A DNA stretch of 64,000 bases from CAMPKL01 sp963805925 (GCA_963805925.1 CAWDWB010000003.1:310001-374000); one strand, 5' to 3'. Numbered from the stretch's first letter, positions 26,651 through 35,672 are shown. Numbers and translations: made by a program. Notes: generated by a model not told the origin, from the sequence alone.

Positions 26651-27823
26651 CTAAACCGACTCAAACAACTCTTTACGAGGGTCGTTCGGGTTGAGGTTAG
26701 CAAAGTCCCTCATTAACGCCTTCGTGTTCTCATCCGCGATCTCCGGCACAATGATCTGCACTTCGACGAACTGATCGCCGCGCTTCTGCGTCCGCGGATT
26801 CAGTACGCCGCGCTCACGCAGCCGGAAGACTTTACCGGAGTTCGTGCTCGGCGGCACCTTCAGCAGCGTGCGTCCGTCGATCGTCGGCACCTCCACCTTG
26901 GCGCCCAAGATCGCCTCATCGATGCGAATCGGCATTTTGATACGAATGTCGTCTCCCTGCCGCTTGAACACCGGGTGATCGCCAACCTTCGTAATGATGT
27001 ACAAGTCGCCGGAAGGCCCGCCCATCGAGCCGGCGTTACCCTTGCCCGGCACGCGCAGCCGCGAACCGCTTTGCGCTCCGGGAGGTATGCGCACCTCCAC
27101 CGAATCCGTTTTGCTCAAGCGCCCAGCGCCCGCGCAAGTCGGGCAAACATTGCGCAGCGACCCCGCGCCGCCGCATCGCGGACACGTCAGGTTAAAGCGC
27201 ATGGCGCCGACGGCCTGATCCACCTGGCCCGAGCCCTTGCATTCGGGACACACCGTGTTGCCGCCGCCCGACTGGCCCGCGCCGTGGCACGTGACGCACT
27301 GCTCATAGCGAGTGACGTTGATCTTGAGGCTCGTCCCGCGAATCGCATCCCAAAAGTCGATGTCAACCGCATACTCCAGATCCTCGCCCTTCTTCGGCTG
27401 AGCCCGAGGAGCGCTCCTGCCGCCGCCCTTGAAGAACTGCGAGAACAGATCGTTGAAGCCCGCCCCGCCTGCGCCCGGATGTCCGCCCCCGGCGCCCGCG
27501 CTGCTGAAATCGAAGCCTGAAAAATTAAAGTCGCCCGGACGTCCAGCACCGCTGCCGCCGCCGCTCGGGTCCGCTCCCGGGAATCCTCCCGGCGAGTAGA
27601 AACCGAACTGGTCATACATCTCACGCTTCTTCTTGTCGCTGAGAATGTCGTTGGCTTCTTGGACGTCCTTGAAGCGATCCTCGGCAGCCTTGTCTCCAGG
27701 ATTCACGTCCGGGTGATACTTGCGCGCAAGCTTGCGATAGGCCTTGCGGATCTCGTCCGCGGAAGCCGTTCGCTTCACCCCAAGCGTCTTGTAATAATCC
27801 TTTTGACCCGCTGCGGCAGCCAT
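26651..27823 (-). CDS. dnaJ: Chaperone protein DnaJ
   Basis: Hsp40 co-chaperone that delivers clients to DnaK and stimulates its ATPase. 390 residues: J domain 8-72 with HPD at 37-39, a glycine/phenylalanine-rich stretch (about 75-135), a zinc-finger domain with four CxxCxGxG repeats (CVTCHGAG, CPECKGSG, CPRCGGAG, CPTCAGAG) and two C-terminal beta domains. This is a full type I DnaJ. It follows dnaK after an 84-base gap that contains a terminator-like hairpin and runs into hspR. Confidence 0.96.
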   Translation of the reverse strand: MAAAAGQKDYYKTLGVKRTASADEIRKAYRKLARKYHPDVNPGDKAAEDRFKDVQEANDILSDKKKREMYDQFGFYSPGGFPGADPSGGGSGAGRPGDFNFSGFDFSSAGAGGGHPGAGGAGFNDLFSQFFKGGGRSAPRAQPKKGEDLEYAVDIDFWDAIRGTSLKINVTRYEQCVTCHGAGQSGGGNTVCPECKGSGQVDQAVGAMRFNLTCPRCGGAGSLRNVCPTCAGAGRLSKTDSVEVRIPPGAQSGSRLRVPGKGNAGSMGGPSGDLYIITKVGDHPVFKRQGDDIRIKMPIRIDEAILGAKVEVPTIDGRTLLKVPPSTNSGKVFRLRERGVLNPRTQKRGDQFVEVQIIVPEIADENTKALMRDFANLNPNDPRKELFESV

Positions 27824-27841
27824 TTCTTCCTCAAAAACTTA

Positions 27842-27880
27842 AACAGCGGGAGCGCCGCTCCGAGCGATTCTCCCGCTGTT
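27842..27880 (-). terminator. Attenuator-like hairpin between dnaK and dnaJ
   Basis: AACAGCGGGAG (27842-27852) and CTCCCGCTGTT (27870-27880) make a perfect 11-bp stem with a 17-base loop. Read on the minus strand it is followed by TAAGTTTTTGAG, a weak U-tract. It should cause partial termination or protect the dnaK message, so that more DnaK than DnaJ is made. Confidence 0.6.
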
Positions 27881-27907
27881 CGTATCGCTCATTCGCTGAA
27901 CTCGACG

Positions 27908-29822
27908 TCAGCTCTTCTTGTCTTCATCGACGTCGACAAACTCGGCGTCCACGACATCCTCTTCCTTGCTTGCGCCGCTCGACGCTCCATCGCTGGAGCC
28001 CCCCGGCGCGGCGCCGGGCTGATCGGAGTTCGCCGAGTACATCGCCTCGGCAAGCTTGTGACTCACCGTTTGCAGATGATCGACCGCCTTGTTGATCGCG
28101 TCGACGTCGTCCTCGGCCATGGCGGTCTTGGTGGCGGCAATCGCCTCCTCGATCTTCTTGGCGTCGTCCTCGGCGACCTTCTCCCGGTTCTCGGTCAACG
28201 TCTTCTCGGTGGAGTAGACCATCGAGTCCGCCCGATTGCGCGCTTCAACCGCCGCTCGGCGTTTGCTGTCATCGGCCGAATGAGCCTCGGCATCTCGAGC
28301 CAGCTTCTCCACTTCTTCTTGAGAAAGCCCCGAGGAACTGGTGATCGTAATCTTCTGTTCCTTGCTCGTCGCCTTGTCTTTCGCCGAGACGTTCAAGATG
28401 CCGTTGGCGTCGATGTCGAAGGTCACTTCGATCTGCGGCAATCCGCGCGGCGCCGGGGGAATACCCACCAGTTGGAAGACGCCCAGCAAGCGGTTGTCCG
28501 CCGCCATGGCGCGCTCGCCCTGATGCACCTTGATCTCCACCGACGTCTGGTTGTCGCCGGCCGTCGAGAAGGTCTCGCTCTTGCGCGTCGGGATCGTCGT
28601 GTTCCGCTCAATCAGCTTGGTAAACACGCCGCCCAGCGTCTCAATGCCGAGCGACAACGGCGTGACGTCGAGCAGCAGGACGTCCTTGACCTCGCCGCCC
28701 AACACGCCGCCCTGAACCGCCGCGCCAATGGCGACGACTTCATCCGGGTTCACGCCTTGGTGAGGCTCCTTCCCGAAAAACTCGCTGACCATCTTCTGCA
28801 CCAGCGGGATACGCGTCGAACCGCCGACGAGAACGACCTCGTCGATATCCTTGGGCGTCAGACCGGAGTCTTCCAGAGCCTTCTTGCAGGGATCCATCGT
28901 GCGCTGCACCAGCGGCTTCATCATCTCTTCGAGGCGAGCCCGCGTGAGCTTCATCTGCAGATGCTTCGGTCCCTCGGCAGTCGCCGTGACGAAGGGCAGA
29001 TTGATCTCATGCTCCATCAGCGACGAAAGATCCATCTTGGCCTTTTCAGCCGCTTCACGAAGGCGCTGCAATGCCATCTTGTCCTTCGACAAGTCCACGC
29101 CCTCAGCCTTCTTGAACTCGCTGACCAGCCAATCCATAATCACGTGGTCGATGTTGTCGCCGCCCAAGTGCGTGTCGCCGTTGGTGGCCTTCACTTCGAC
29201 TACGCCCTCGCCGACTTCGAGAATCGACACGTCGAACGTTCCGCCGCCGAAGTCATAGACCGCGATCGTCTCATTCGATTGTTTGTCGAGACCGTAAGCC
29301 AAAGCGGCAGCGGTCGGCTCGTTGATAATGCGCTGGACGTTCAGACCTGCAATTTTGCCCGCGTCCGTCGTGGCCTGGCGCTGTGCGTCATTGAAGTAAG
29401 CCGGCACCGTAATCACGGCATCCGTCACCTTCTCGCCCAAGAACGCTTCGGCGGCCTCCTTGAGTTTGCCCAGCACCATCGCGGAAATTTCCTGCGGAGT
29501 GTAGGTCTTGCCGCCGGCGTCAACGGTCACTAGACCGCCCTTCTCGGTCACCGTGTACGGCACGAGTTTGGTTTCTTCGGTCACCTCGGCTCACGCGCCG
29601 GCCCATGAAGCGCTTAATCGAAGAAACTGTGTTCTCCGGGTTGGTAACCGCCTGCCGCTTGGCGGCTTGACCGACCAACCGTTCGCCGCCCTTGGTAAAC
29701 GCGACGACAGACGGAGTCGTCCTCGCGCCCTCTTGGTTCGGGATGACCGTCGGCTGTCCCGCCTGCATCACGGCAACAACGGAGTTCGTCGTTCCCAGGT
29801 CAATGCCAATAATCTTACCCAC
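27908..29822 (-). CDS. dnaK: Chaperone protein DnaK, with a single-base frameshift near the start
   Basis: Hsp70 chaperone. GTG 29822 has AGGAGG six bases upstream and opens MGKIIGIDLGTTNSVVAVMQ. After IKRFMGRRVS the frame shifts at 29585-29591, where one extra C (minus strand) sits in AGCCGAG; deleting it gives SEVTEETKLVPYTV and one protein of 637 residues, the normal DnaK length. The rest shows AVYDFGGGTFDVSILE, VVLVGGSTRIPLVQ and the substrate-binding domain with DVTPLSLGIETLGG. The tail is acidic, as usual. DnaK is close to essential, so the frameshift is probably an assembly error. No grpE is seen between dnaK and dnaJ. Confidence 0.93.
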
Positions 29823-29889
29823 TGCTTCCTCCTTGCGAGCTGCCGCGCCACAAGCGCCCGGCCCAGACTCTCTACCTTAGCCTAACTCG

Positions 29890-29918
29890 ATTATCAAATC
29901 TTAGTCTGACATTGTCAA
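29890..29918 (-). promoter_or_regulatory. Sigma-70-type promoter of dnaK-dnaJ-hspR
   Basis: On the minus strand TTGACA (29913-29918) and GATAAT (29890-29895) are separated by exactly 17 bases, 68 bases before the dnaK start. The -35 box overlaps a 5-1-5 inverted repeat TGACAATGTCA. A 9-of-14 match to the HspR HAIR consensus (CTTGACA, seven bases, ACTAAGA) covers the same place, which would let HspR block the promoter; that part is weak. Confidence 0.75.
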
Positions 29919-30020
29919 GTGTTAGATGCTGCGATCGCTCGAAGGATGCACCAAGTCTCCTGTCCAGAACGGTTTGCGGGCCATTTCAGCCCCAAAGGAC
30001 GCTTATAATCAGACTCTTAG

Positions 30021-30701
30021 ATGTTTCCAGCCTTCAGCAGCATCGACTGGAGCCCGCTTTGGCTGAGCCTCCGAGTGGCCTCGATCGCAACTGTCCTGTC
30101 GCTCAGCATCGGCTTGGCGGCTGGCTGGGCCCTGACGCGATGGCAATTCCGCGGTAAAAACCTCGCCGAGGCGCTCGTCACCGCCCCCATCGTGCTGCCG
30201 CCGACCGTGCTCGGCTACTACCTGCTGGTACTTCTCGGCCGCTCCAGCCCCCTTGGCGAGCTTTACGAGGCGCTTTTCGGCGGGCCGCTCGTTTTCACCT
30301 GGCAGGCCGCCGTCGCCGCTGCGTGTCTGCATGCGATTCCCCTGCTGATCCGTTCCGCCCGCGCCGCCTTCGAGGGCGTCAATCGCAACCTAGAGAATGC
30401 TGCGCGCAGTCTCGGCGCCAGCGAATGGCGCGTATTCCGGCGCGTCACCCTGCCGTTGTCGAAAGGCCCCGTCGCCGCCGCCGCCGTCTTCGCCTTCGCC
30501 CGTTCTCTGGGAGACTTCGGCGTCACCATCATGATCGCCGGTAACATTCCCGGCAAAACCCAAACCATGGCCGTCGCCATCTACGACGCCGTGCAATCGG
30601 GACAGTCACAACTGGCCACCGTTCTCGTCATCGTCATGTCCGCCCTGGCCATCCTGGTGCTCTACGCCATCGGCAAGGCCGGAGGGGGACGCGTCCTGTG
30701 A
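30021..30701 (+). CDS. modB: Molybdate ABC transporter permease
   Basis: Inner-membrane permease of the molybdate/tungstate importer, 226 residues with about five membrane helices. The ABC-permease coupling motif is visible as ENAARSLGASEWRVFRRVTLPLS near 125. TAPIVLPPTVLGYYLLVLLG is typical of ModB. The start ATG 30021 has no ribosome site but TATAAT lies 11 bases upstream, suggesting a very short or absent leader. modC overlaps its end by four bases. The binding protein gene modA is not in the window. Confidence 0.9.
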   Translation: MFPAFSSIDWSPLWLSLRVASIATVLSLSIGLAAGWALTRWQFRGKNLAEALVTAPIVLPPTVLGYYLLVLLGRSSPLGELYEALFGGPLVFTWQAAVAAACLHAIPLLIRSARAAFEGVNRNLENAARSLGASEWRVFRRVTLPLSKGPVAAAAVFAFARSLGDFGVTIMIAGNIPGKTQTMAVAIYDAVQSGQSQLATVLVIVMSALAILVLYAIGKAGGGRVL

Positions 30702-31774
30702 GCACGCCTATCCGCGCGCGCATCGAAAAGCGTTTCCCCGGCGGTCCCGGGTCGCAGCCTTTCCATCTCGACATCGAGTTCGAAGCCGCCGACGGCATCT
30801 CCATCTTTTTTGGGCCCAGCGGCGCCGGCAAGACGCTCACTCTCGAATCCTTGGCCGGATTCTCCAGCCCCGATGCCGGCCGCGTTCAACTCGGCGACCG
30901 CACGCTCTTCGACTTCAAAACTCGCATCGACGTCCCCGCCCGCGACCGCCGTTGCGGCTATCTGTTCCAGCAGGACGCGCTATTCCCGCACATGAGCGTC
31001 CGCGAGAACGTCGCCTTCGGAGCCGGTAATTCCATCTCCCGCGTCGACGAACTGCTGGGCGAGTTTCGCATCGACGGCCTAGCCGCCCGCCTGCCCAGGG
31101 AAATCTCAGGCGGCGAACGCCAGCGCTGCGCCATCGCCCGCACCCTGGCCAGCGGACCGGAATTCTTACTCATGGATGAACCGGCCCAAGGCCTCGACAT
31201 CGTCCTGCGGCGCGAACTGCACGCCGTCCTACGCCGCGTCCGTCAACAGTTCGGCTTGCCCATGATCCTGGTCACCCACGACATTTCCGAGGCCCTGTCG
31301 CTCGGGGATGCGCTGTTTCTCTTCTCCCAAGGACACATCGTGCAGCATGGCCCCGCCCGAGCGACGTTTGAGAATCCCTCCTCGGCCGAAGCCGCTCGCC
31401 TAATGGGAGTCGGAGCCGTCCTGAGCGGCATTGTCCAAGAATCGAGCGAACAGGAGCAAAGCACCGTCATCCGCTCCGGCAGCCTGCAGATCGAGACAAC
31501 GTTCTTGCCAGGCGCGAGTTCGGGCGACAACGTCGAGTTCTGCGTTCACGCCGACAAAGTTCTCGCCGAGCCCCACAGCGGCGCGCCCGGTGCAACTTGC
31601 ATCCTGACGCTCGACGCCGCCGACGAAGACGTCGACCGCGTGCATCTGTTGTTCGCAGGAGGCCTGATGGCCTCCGTCTCGCGCACAGCCTATCAAGAGT
31701 CGGCGGGAGCGACGACCTGGCGCCTGAAATTCCCGGCCGGTGCGATCAGTTTGCTGCGGTCCGGCAGCGTGTAA
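30698..31774 (+). CDS. modC: Molybdate ABC transporter ATP-binding protein
   Basis: Cytoplasmic ATPase that powers the ModB channel. 358 residues: Walker A GPSGAGKT at 39-46, Q-loop LFQQDALFPHMSV, signature ISGGERQRCAIARTL, Walker B FLLMDEPAQGLD, H-loop ILVTHDISEA. Residues from about 235 form a C-terminal domain in the place of the molybdate-binding MOP/TOBE domain (VGAVLSGIVQESS, then CILTLDAADEDVDRVHLLFAGG). Start GTG 30698 overlaps the modB stop. Molybdate is the likely substrate, but tungstate or sulfate cannot be ruled out from the ATPase alone. Confidence 0.9.
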   Translation: MSTPIRARIEKRFPGGPGSQPFHLDIEFEAADGISIFFGPSGAGKTLTLESLAGFSSPDAGRVQLGDRTLFDFKTRIDVPARDRRCGYLFQQDALFPHMSVRENVAFGAGNSISRVDELLGEFRIDGLAARLPREISGGERQRCAIARTLASGPEFLLMDEPAQGLDIVLRRELHAVLRRVRQQFGLPMILVTHDISEALSLGDALFLFSQGHIVQHGPARATFENPSSAEAARLMGVGAVLSGIVQESSEQEQSTVIRSGSLQIETTFLPGASSGDNVEFCVHADKVLAEPHSGAPGATCILTLDAADEDVDRVHLLFAGGLMASVSRTAYQESAGATTWRLKFPAGAISLLRSGSV

Positions 31775-31789
31775 GCGACAAACGAAAAA

Positions 31790-31817
31790 ACGGCCGCGGC
31801 TTCTCAGCCGCGGCCGT
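31790..31817. terminator. Intrinsic terminator between modC and the porin gene
   Basis: ACGGCCGCGGC and its exact complement enclose the six-base loop TTCTCA, with a run of A on the left side (AAAAAA at 31785-31790). It lies between two convergent genes and best serves the minus-strand porin gene. Confidence 0.8.
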
Positions 31818-31845
31818 CGTCTATGCAGACGATCTGACAGGTCGG

Positions 31846-33210
31846 TTATTCGTTCGGTCCGAGGATGAACATCATACCGACCGTGAACGTGTTCTGATCC
31901 GTGTTGAACCCTGCCGTCGGACCGCCGCATTCCGGGCAACCGAAGAAAGGAGTCGTCGACCAATCGCGACGCCATTCAAAGCGCGTGATGAAGCGCGGCT
32001 CTGGAGCGTACTCGAAGGTCAGCGTGTATTCTTTCAAGATCTGAGAGACGCCAGTGGAACGAGCGTCAATGTCTTCGAAGTATTCGAAGCGTTGCGCGAT
32101 GCGGAATTGGTCCGTCGCGTTGAAGCGCGCATAGCCGCCGACACCCCAAGAGGTAGCGGTGATCTTAGCCGGATCGGTGCTGGAAATCCAGTCCAAGTTG
32201 GCCATGATCTCGAACTTCTTGTGCAAACCGCCGTAGAAGTTCCACGAGAAGTCGCGCTGCCATCCGTCTTCCCCAACGCCGTTCTCTGGTCCGTGGATCC
32301 AGGTCGCGGTCGTATTGAATCGGTCGCTCGGAGCCCAGGAGCCCTGCACGCCGTAGCTCTTGCCTTGGTTTTGGTCAAAGGCGTTATCGAATCCGTTGAC
32401 GAGCATCACCGTCGCCGTGAACGTGTCGGTAATGGGCGTCGAGAACTTAGCGCCTAAGTGCGAGAACGGTTCGTTCCAGGCCCACAGGACGCCGCGGCTA
32501 TAGTTCCAGTTCAGGTGAGATTCGGCCACTTCCAGACCGGCGATCGTGCCGAACAAACCGACATCGAGTTCCGAGCCGTTCTTGAACCCGTAGTATCCGT
32601 AGGCTTGTTCGAGGTAGATTACGTCTTCTAGCGGTCCTGGCTCAAGGCCGTCACGGAATAGCCGCGCGCCGGAGCCGAACCATACGTCGGTGTGAACGCC
32701 GACACCGCTATCCGCCTGTCCGTCGAAGGTCAGCTTAGCTTGGTTCAAACCAAAGCCTCGCGCATTCGGATTCGTGTAGTAGAGAGCGTTTGTGCCGTCT
32801 TCCGGCTTGTTGGTGTTGTACGAATAGTAGGTATCAATTAGGCCAGTCAGGCTCATCGAAGGCCCGCCGGTCGAAACAGGTCCCACGACGGCGTCATCCG
32901 TCGACTGAGCCTGCGTCGGTGCGCTCGGCAACACCAAAGTGCGGCCTTCGGCGTAGCCGGCATCGATGCTGGCCTGTTCCGTCTGTTCAGCCGGCTGAGC
33001 AGCCACGGCTTCAGCGGTGGCTTCAGCGGTTTCCTGTTTCTCGCCGAGCAACTGCTCCAAGCGCGCAAGCCTCTCACGAAGCTGCTCGACTTCGGTACGC
33101 AGTGAGGCGTCTTGATCTGCTTCTGCGGTCTGGGCTTGTGCCGAGACTCCAAAGCTCATGGCAATCATCGCCGCTCCGGCGACCCATCTGCGAAGTGTTC
33201 TGATAGTCAC
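31846..33210 (-). CDS. Outer-membrane beta-barrel porin
   Basis: 454 residues from GTG 33210, which has AAGGAG five bases upstream; an ATG at 33225 lies above that ribosome site. The signal peptide ends SAQAQ. A short coiled coil follows (LRTEVEQLRERLARLEQLLG), then a linker, then a long run of alternating amphipathic strands rich in Tyr, Trp and Phe (LTGLIDTYYSYNTNKPEDG, LNQAKLTFDG, FGTIAGLEVAESHLNWNYSRG) ending near an aromatic strand TFTVGMMFIL. This matches the BBP2-type putative porins of acidobacteria. The N-terminal coiled coil may anchor the trimer to the wall. The solute is unknown. Confidence 0.86.
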   Translation of the reverse strand: MTIRTLRRWVAGAAMIAMSFGVSAQAQTAEADQDASLRTEVEQLRERLARLEQLLGEKQETAEATAEAVAAQPAEQTEQASIDAGYAEGRTLVLPSAPTQAQSTDDAVVGPVSTGGPSMSLTGLIDTYYSYNTNKPEDGTNALYYTNPNARGFGLNQAKLTFDGQADSGVGVHTDVWFGSGARLFRDGLEPGPLEDVIYLEQAYGYYGFKNGSELDVGLFGTIAGLEVAESHLNWNYSRGVLWAWNEPFSHLGAKFSTPITDTFTATVMLVNGFDNAFDQNQGKSYGVQGSWAPSDRFNTTATWIHGPENGVGEDGWQRDFSWNFYGGLHKKFEIMANLDWISSTDPAKITATSWGVGGYARFNATDQFRIAQRFEYFEDIDARSTGVSQILKEYTLTFEYAPEPRFITRFEWRRDWSTTPFFGCPECGGPTAGFNTDQNTFTVGMMFILGPNE

Positions 33211-33633
33211 TCTTTCTCCTTGCATGCAGTGTCTTTCGGTCGCACCACCCCCACTACGCTTCCTAGATCACCAGACCGGACCAACCACCTTGGGCGGATC
33301 GGTCCAGAACGGGCCCCTCAAAAGCGCGAGTGCACAACCGGAAGTTTCGACGGCATCAACCAACGTAGACTTGTTGGCCCAACCTGCTCTGGTGAGATTG
33401 CTTGCTTCTCAGCACAAAACTAATCTCAATCAGCACGCGTCTTGGAGCGCCGGCCAGAGAATTCGAAATCAGCTGCGGGTGTTTCCCCAGCTGCCTACAA
33501 CCCCAATCTAACGGCCCCGTTCTCAGGGCACAAGAAGATAATTTTTATGGGGGATATAGAAATCCTTTGTCCCTATAACGCCTTTACATTCAATGAATTA
33601 CGGGTCGTTTTTCGCGACCTCGAGCAAAGTTTG
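33211..33633. other. Gene-free region upstream of the porin
   Basis: No gene seen. It contains an unusually A/T-rich island at about 33525-33600 in an otherwise GC-rich window, which probably holds the porin promoter and would imply a long leader of roughly 300 bases. No clear -35/-10 pair was fixed. Confidence 0.4.
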
Positions 33634-34356
33634 TCAGGGCTGCAGCAAGGGACTCAATCGCATCTTGCGACAGTCTTCTTCGAGGACCGCCGCTCCGAGG
33701 AAATTTCGTTTCTCGTGCAATAGGTGGCGGCGGTCGCCGCCCGTGTGCCCGCAGCGGCACAGGATGTGCGCCAGCTCGTGAGCCAGCGAGGAGTACTCCT
33801 TTTCCGCTCGCTCCTCCCAGTGCGCCTGGAACGAGACCCAAGCAGTGTTCATGTACGGGAAACGGCGAGATTCTTGATCTGAAACCGTCCCCTGCTGGTA
33901 CGATCTCGCCAGGACCGTGTCGCCAACAAGCCGACCGACCAAGAACGCTCTCGGCCAAGGCGCTGCCGGCGGCACTCGCGCGGAGAAATCAACGACGTCC
34001 GCAGGCAGATCCGCGCCAGGATAGAGCGACGACATATCGATGTCATGACGGCCGTCCGGACCTCGACCGCGCGCTAACTGGACGTCGCCCAATACAATGC
34101 CGCAGGGAGCGAAGATAGCGGCTGTCCGGCGCAACTGGCGAAGGGCTCGAGCTTCGGTCCAATTCGTCTTGTCGAGCAAGACGATTGTCAACGGCAGTTC
34201 AGCTTGATGCTTCGGCACGCCCTTCGGATAGATCTCCGGCAGTTCCACGGTGCGAACTCGCCCATCCGTGAAGCCCGCTTCCGGCCAAGGTCGATAGGTC
34301 TGTGCAAGAGCCAGCGCAGCCGTCGCAACACACGCGGCAATCAACGACCGCATCAT
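33634..34356 (-). CDS. Secreted HExxH metallopeptidase-like protein, coupled to thiE
   Basis: 240 residues from ATG 34356, whose first four bases overlap the thiE stop (ATGA). Signal peptide MMRSLIAACVATAALALAQ. Near the C terminus is HELAH at 193-197 followed by ILCRCGH, so a zinc site of the HExxH type with a possible third ligand His204, one residue further than in metzincins. Two cysteines flank it (Cys200, Cys202). I do not recognise a named family. Coupling to thiE is probably only an economy of packing; its substrate is unknown. Confidence 0.7.
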   Translation of the reverse strand: MMRSLIAACVATAALALAQTYRPWPEAGFTDGRVRTVELPEIYPKGVPKHQAELPLTIVLLDKTNWTEARALRQLRRTAAIFAPCGIVLGDVQLARGRGPDGRHDIDMSSLYPGADLPADVVDFSARVPPAAPWPRAFLVGRLVGDTVLARSYQQGTVSDQESRRFPYMNTAWVSFQAHWEERAEKEYSSLAHELAHILCRCGHTGGDRRHLLHEKRNFLGAAVLEEDCRKMRLSPLLQP

Positions 34357-34955
34357 CCCCGGCGCCTCAATCGAGCGACAACGCCTGCCAGGTCCGCCGG
34401 GCTCTGGAATAGCGAAATCCCGGCCACTCCAGCAGCGCCGGCGGCCATACATTCTTGCGCATTCTCCGCCGCTACCCCCCCTAGGGCGAGCACCGGAATC
34501 TTCACCGCGGCGCAAACCCGCGCCAAGGCGTCCAGCCCTCGTGCAGGTCCGTATTCGGGTTTAGAGACGGACTCGAAAATTGGGGAATAGAACGCATAAT
34601 CCGCACCGCCTGCTTCCGCCTCCCTCAAGTCTTCAAGACTGTGACACGACACGCCAATCCGGAATCCCAATCCCGCACATGGCCGGAAGGCTGAGGGAGC
34701 AGGCGAATCGGACGGCAGATGAACTCCGTCTAGCGCCGCCGCGAGGGCGATATCCACGCGCCCATTGACGAATAGCTTCGTTCCGTGCGGATTGGGAAGT
34801 TCCGCCGCCGCGCGACACAACTCAAATAGCGCCTGACCTGAAAGATCCTTCTCGCGGATCTGGATCCAGTCCACGCCGGCCGCCAAGGCACGTTCGACGA
34901 ACGAGAGTAGTTCGCAGTCCAGACTCTTGCGGTCCGTAATCGCTGCCAAAATCAC
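34353..34955 (-). CDS. thiE: Thiamine-phosphate synthase (ThiE/TenI family)
   Basis: TIM-barrel enzyme that joins the hydroxymethylpyrimidine and thiazole parts of thiamine. 200 residues, the usual length. Motifs: WIQIREKDLSG, LFVNGRVDIALAAALDGVHLP (pyrimidine diphosphate binding), IGVSCHS, YAFYSPIFESVSKP (the place of the flexible loop) and IPVLALGGV. TenI relatives look alike, but the phosphate-binding sites and NGR motif favour ThiE. Start GTG 34955. No TPP riboswitch is visible upstream, and no other thiamine gene is near. Confidence 0.85.
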   Translation of the reverse strand: MILAAITDRKSLDCELLSFVERALAAGVDWIQIREKDLSGQALFELCRAAAELPNPHGTKLFVNGRVDIALAAALDGVHLPSDSPAPSAFRPCAGLGFRIGVSCHSLEDLREAEAGGADYAFYSPIFESVSKPEYGPARGLDALARVCAAVKIPVLALGGVAAENAQECMAAGAAGVAGISLFQSPADLAGVVARLRRRG

Positions 34956-35011
34956 TGTGAGAGCACCCGTGCGTCAAGATCCAAGGCTTAGTCTACAGCG
35001 CGAAATAGCAA

Positions 35012-35042
35012 ACGCCGCCCGAGGCAATTCCTCGGGCGGCGT
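35012..35042 (-). terminator. Intrinsic terminator after the small secreted protein gene
   Basis: ACGCCGCCCGAGG pairs perfectly (13 bp) with CCTCGGGCGGCGT around CAATT. On the minus strand TTTGCTATTTCG follows. It separates the matrixin/partner operon from thiE. Confidence 0.75.
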
Positions 35043-35069
35043 CCGATCATTCAAGCTGAAGCGAAGCGC

Positions 35070-35654
35070 CTATCGCGAACGCGCGTCGCGGACCGCATCC
35101 ATGAAGCTGCCGACGTTCATCGCCTTTCTCACGCTGGCATCGCTGGCAGCGACTCCCGTCGCATCCACGGCAACCGTCGGAACGGCACGCATCAATCGTG
35201 CACCCTGGACGCCGACTACAAGCTGGCGCGAGCTATCGCTCACGCCGGCATCGGAGTCCAAGTGGAACACGCCTTGCCAAAGTCCTACCGTCGGACCCAT
35301 CGCGCCGTCCGTCGACTCGTTCAGAAACAGAATCAACCCGTCGCCCACCGCAAATTTCGGCATTCCTTCGATGTACGTGCTCTGCCCATTTAGCGTGCCG
35401 CCGATCATGCGGAAGACGTAGTCGGTTCCGGCCAGCGTCTGCGGTACGGCTTCGGCAACGTGGATCGTAACCGTCGAGTGGATGTATCCGTTCGCATCGC
35501 GGTCCGCCGTGATGGCCGTGACTTCGCCCGCCACGACCTTGTCGGAAGCGCGGCTGAGTTCGTCAAAATTCAACGAGAGGACCGTCGAAGCATCCAGCTG
35601 CCACACAGCGGTGATGAGGACGAGAGCAACGAAAAGGTTCTTGATGAATTTCAT
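35070..35654 (-). CDS. Small secreted protein, partner of the matrixin-like protease
   Basis: 194 residues with a signal peptide (LITAVWQLDAS). The mature part begins TVLSLNFDELSRASDKVVAGEV, then a beta-rich region (VFRMIGGTLNG, MPKFAVGDGLILFLN, VGLWQGVFHL). From memory, proteins with this wording recur beside matrixin-type metalloproteases in several phyla, but I cannot name the family. It starts 18 bases after the protease gene stop and shares its terminator, so the two are one operon. A role as inhibitor, substrate or surface adaptor is guesswork. Confidence 0.75.
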   Translation of the reverse strand: MKFIKNLFVALVLITAVWQLDASTVLSLNFDELSRASDKVVAGEVTAITADRDANGYIHSTVTIHVAEAVPQTLAGTDYVFRMIGGTLNGQSTYIEGMPKFAVGDGLILFLNESTDGAMGPTVGLWQGVFHLDSDAGVSDSSRQLVVGVQGARLMRAVPTVAVDATGVAASDASVRKAMNVGSFMDAVRDARSR

Positions 35655-35672
35655 GTCGTTTTTCTCTTTCGC

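Noticed and set aside
27659..29533. Long plus-strand open frame (624 residues) across dnaK
   Set aside because: It is the antisense shadow of the GC-rich dnaK gene; the minus-strand protein is a clear DnaK.
29823..29940. CIRCE operator (HrcA type) upstream of dnaK
   Set aside because: The TTAGCACTC repeat is absent; HspR in the operon argues for a different repressor.
29823..30020. Molybdenum-cofactor riboswitch upstream of modB
   Set aside because: The start lies only 11 bases after a -10 box, leaving no room for a leader RNA.
34956..35069. TPP riboswitch upstream of thiE
   Set aside because: The conserved TPP-element sequences are not present; only a terminator hairpin is seen.
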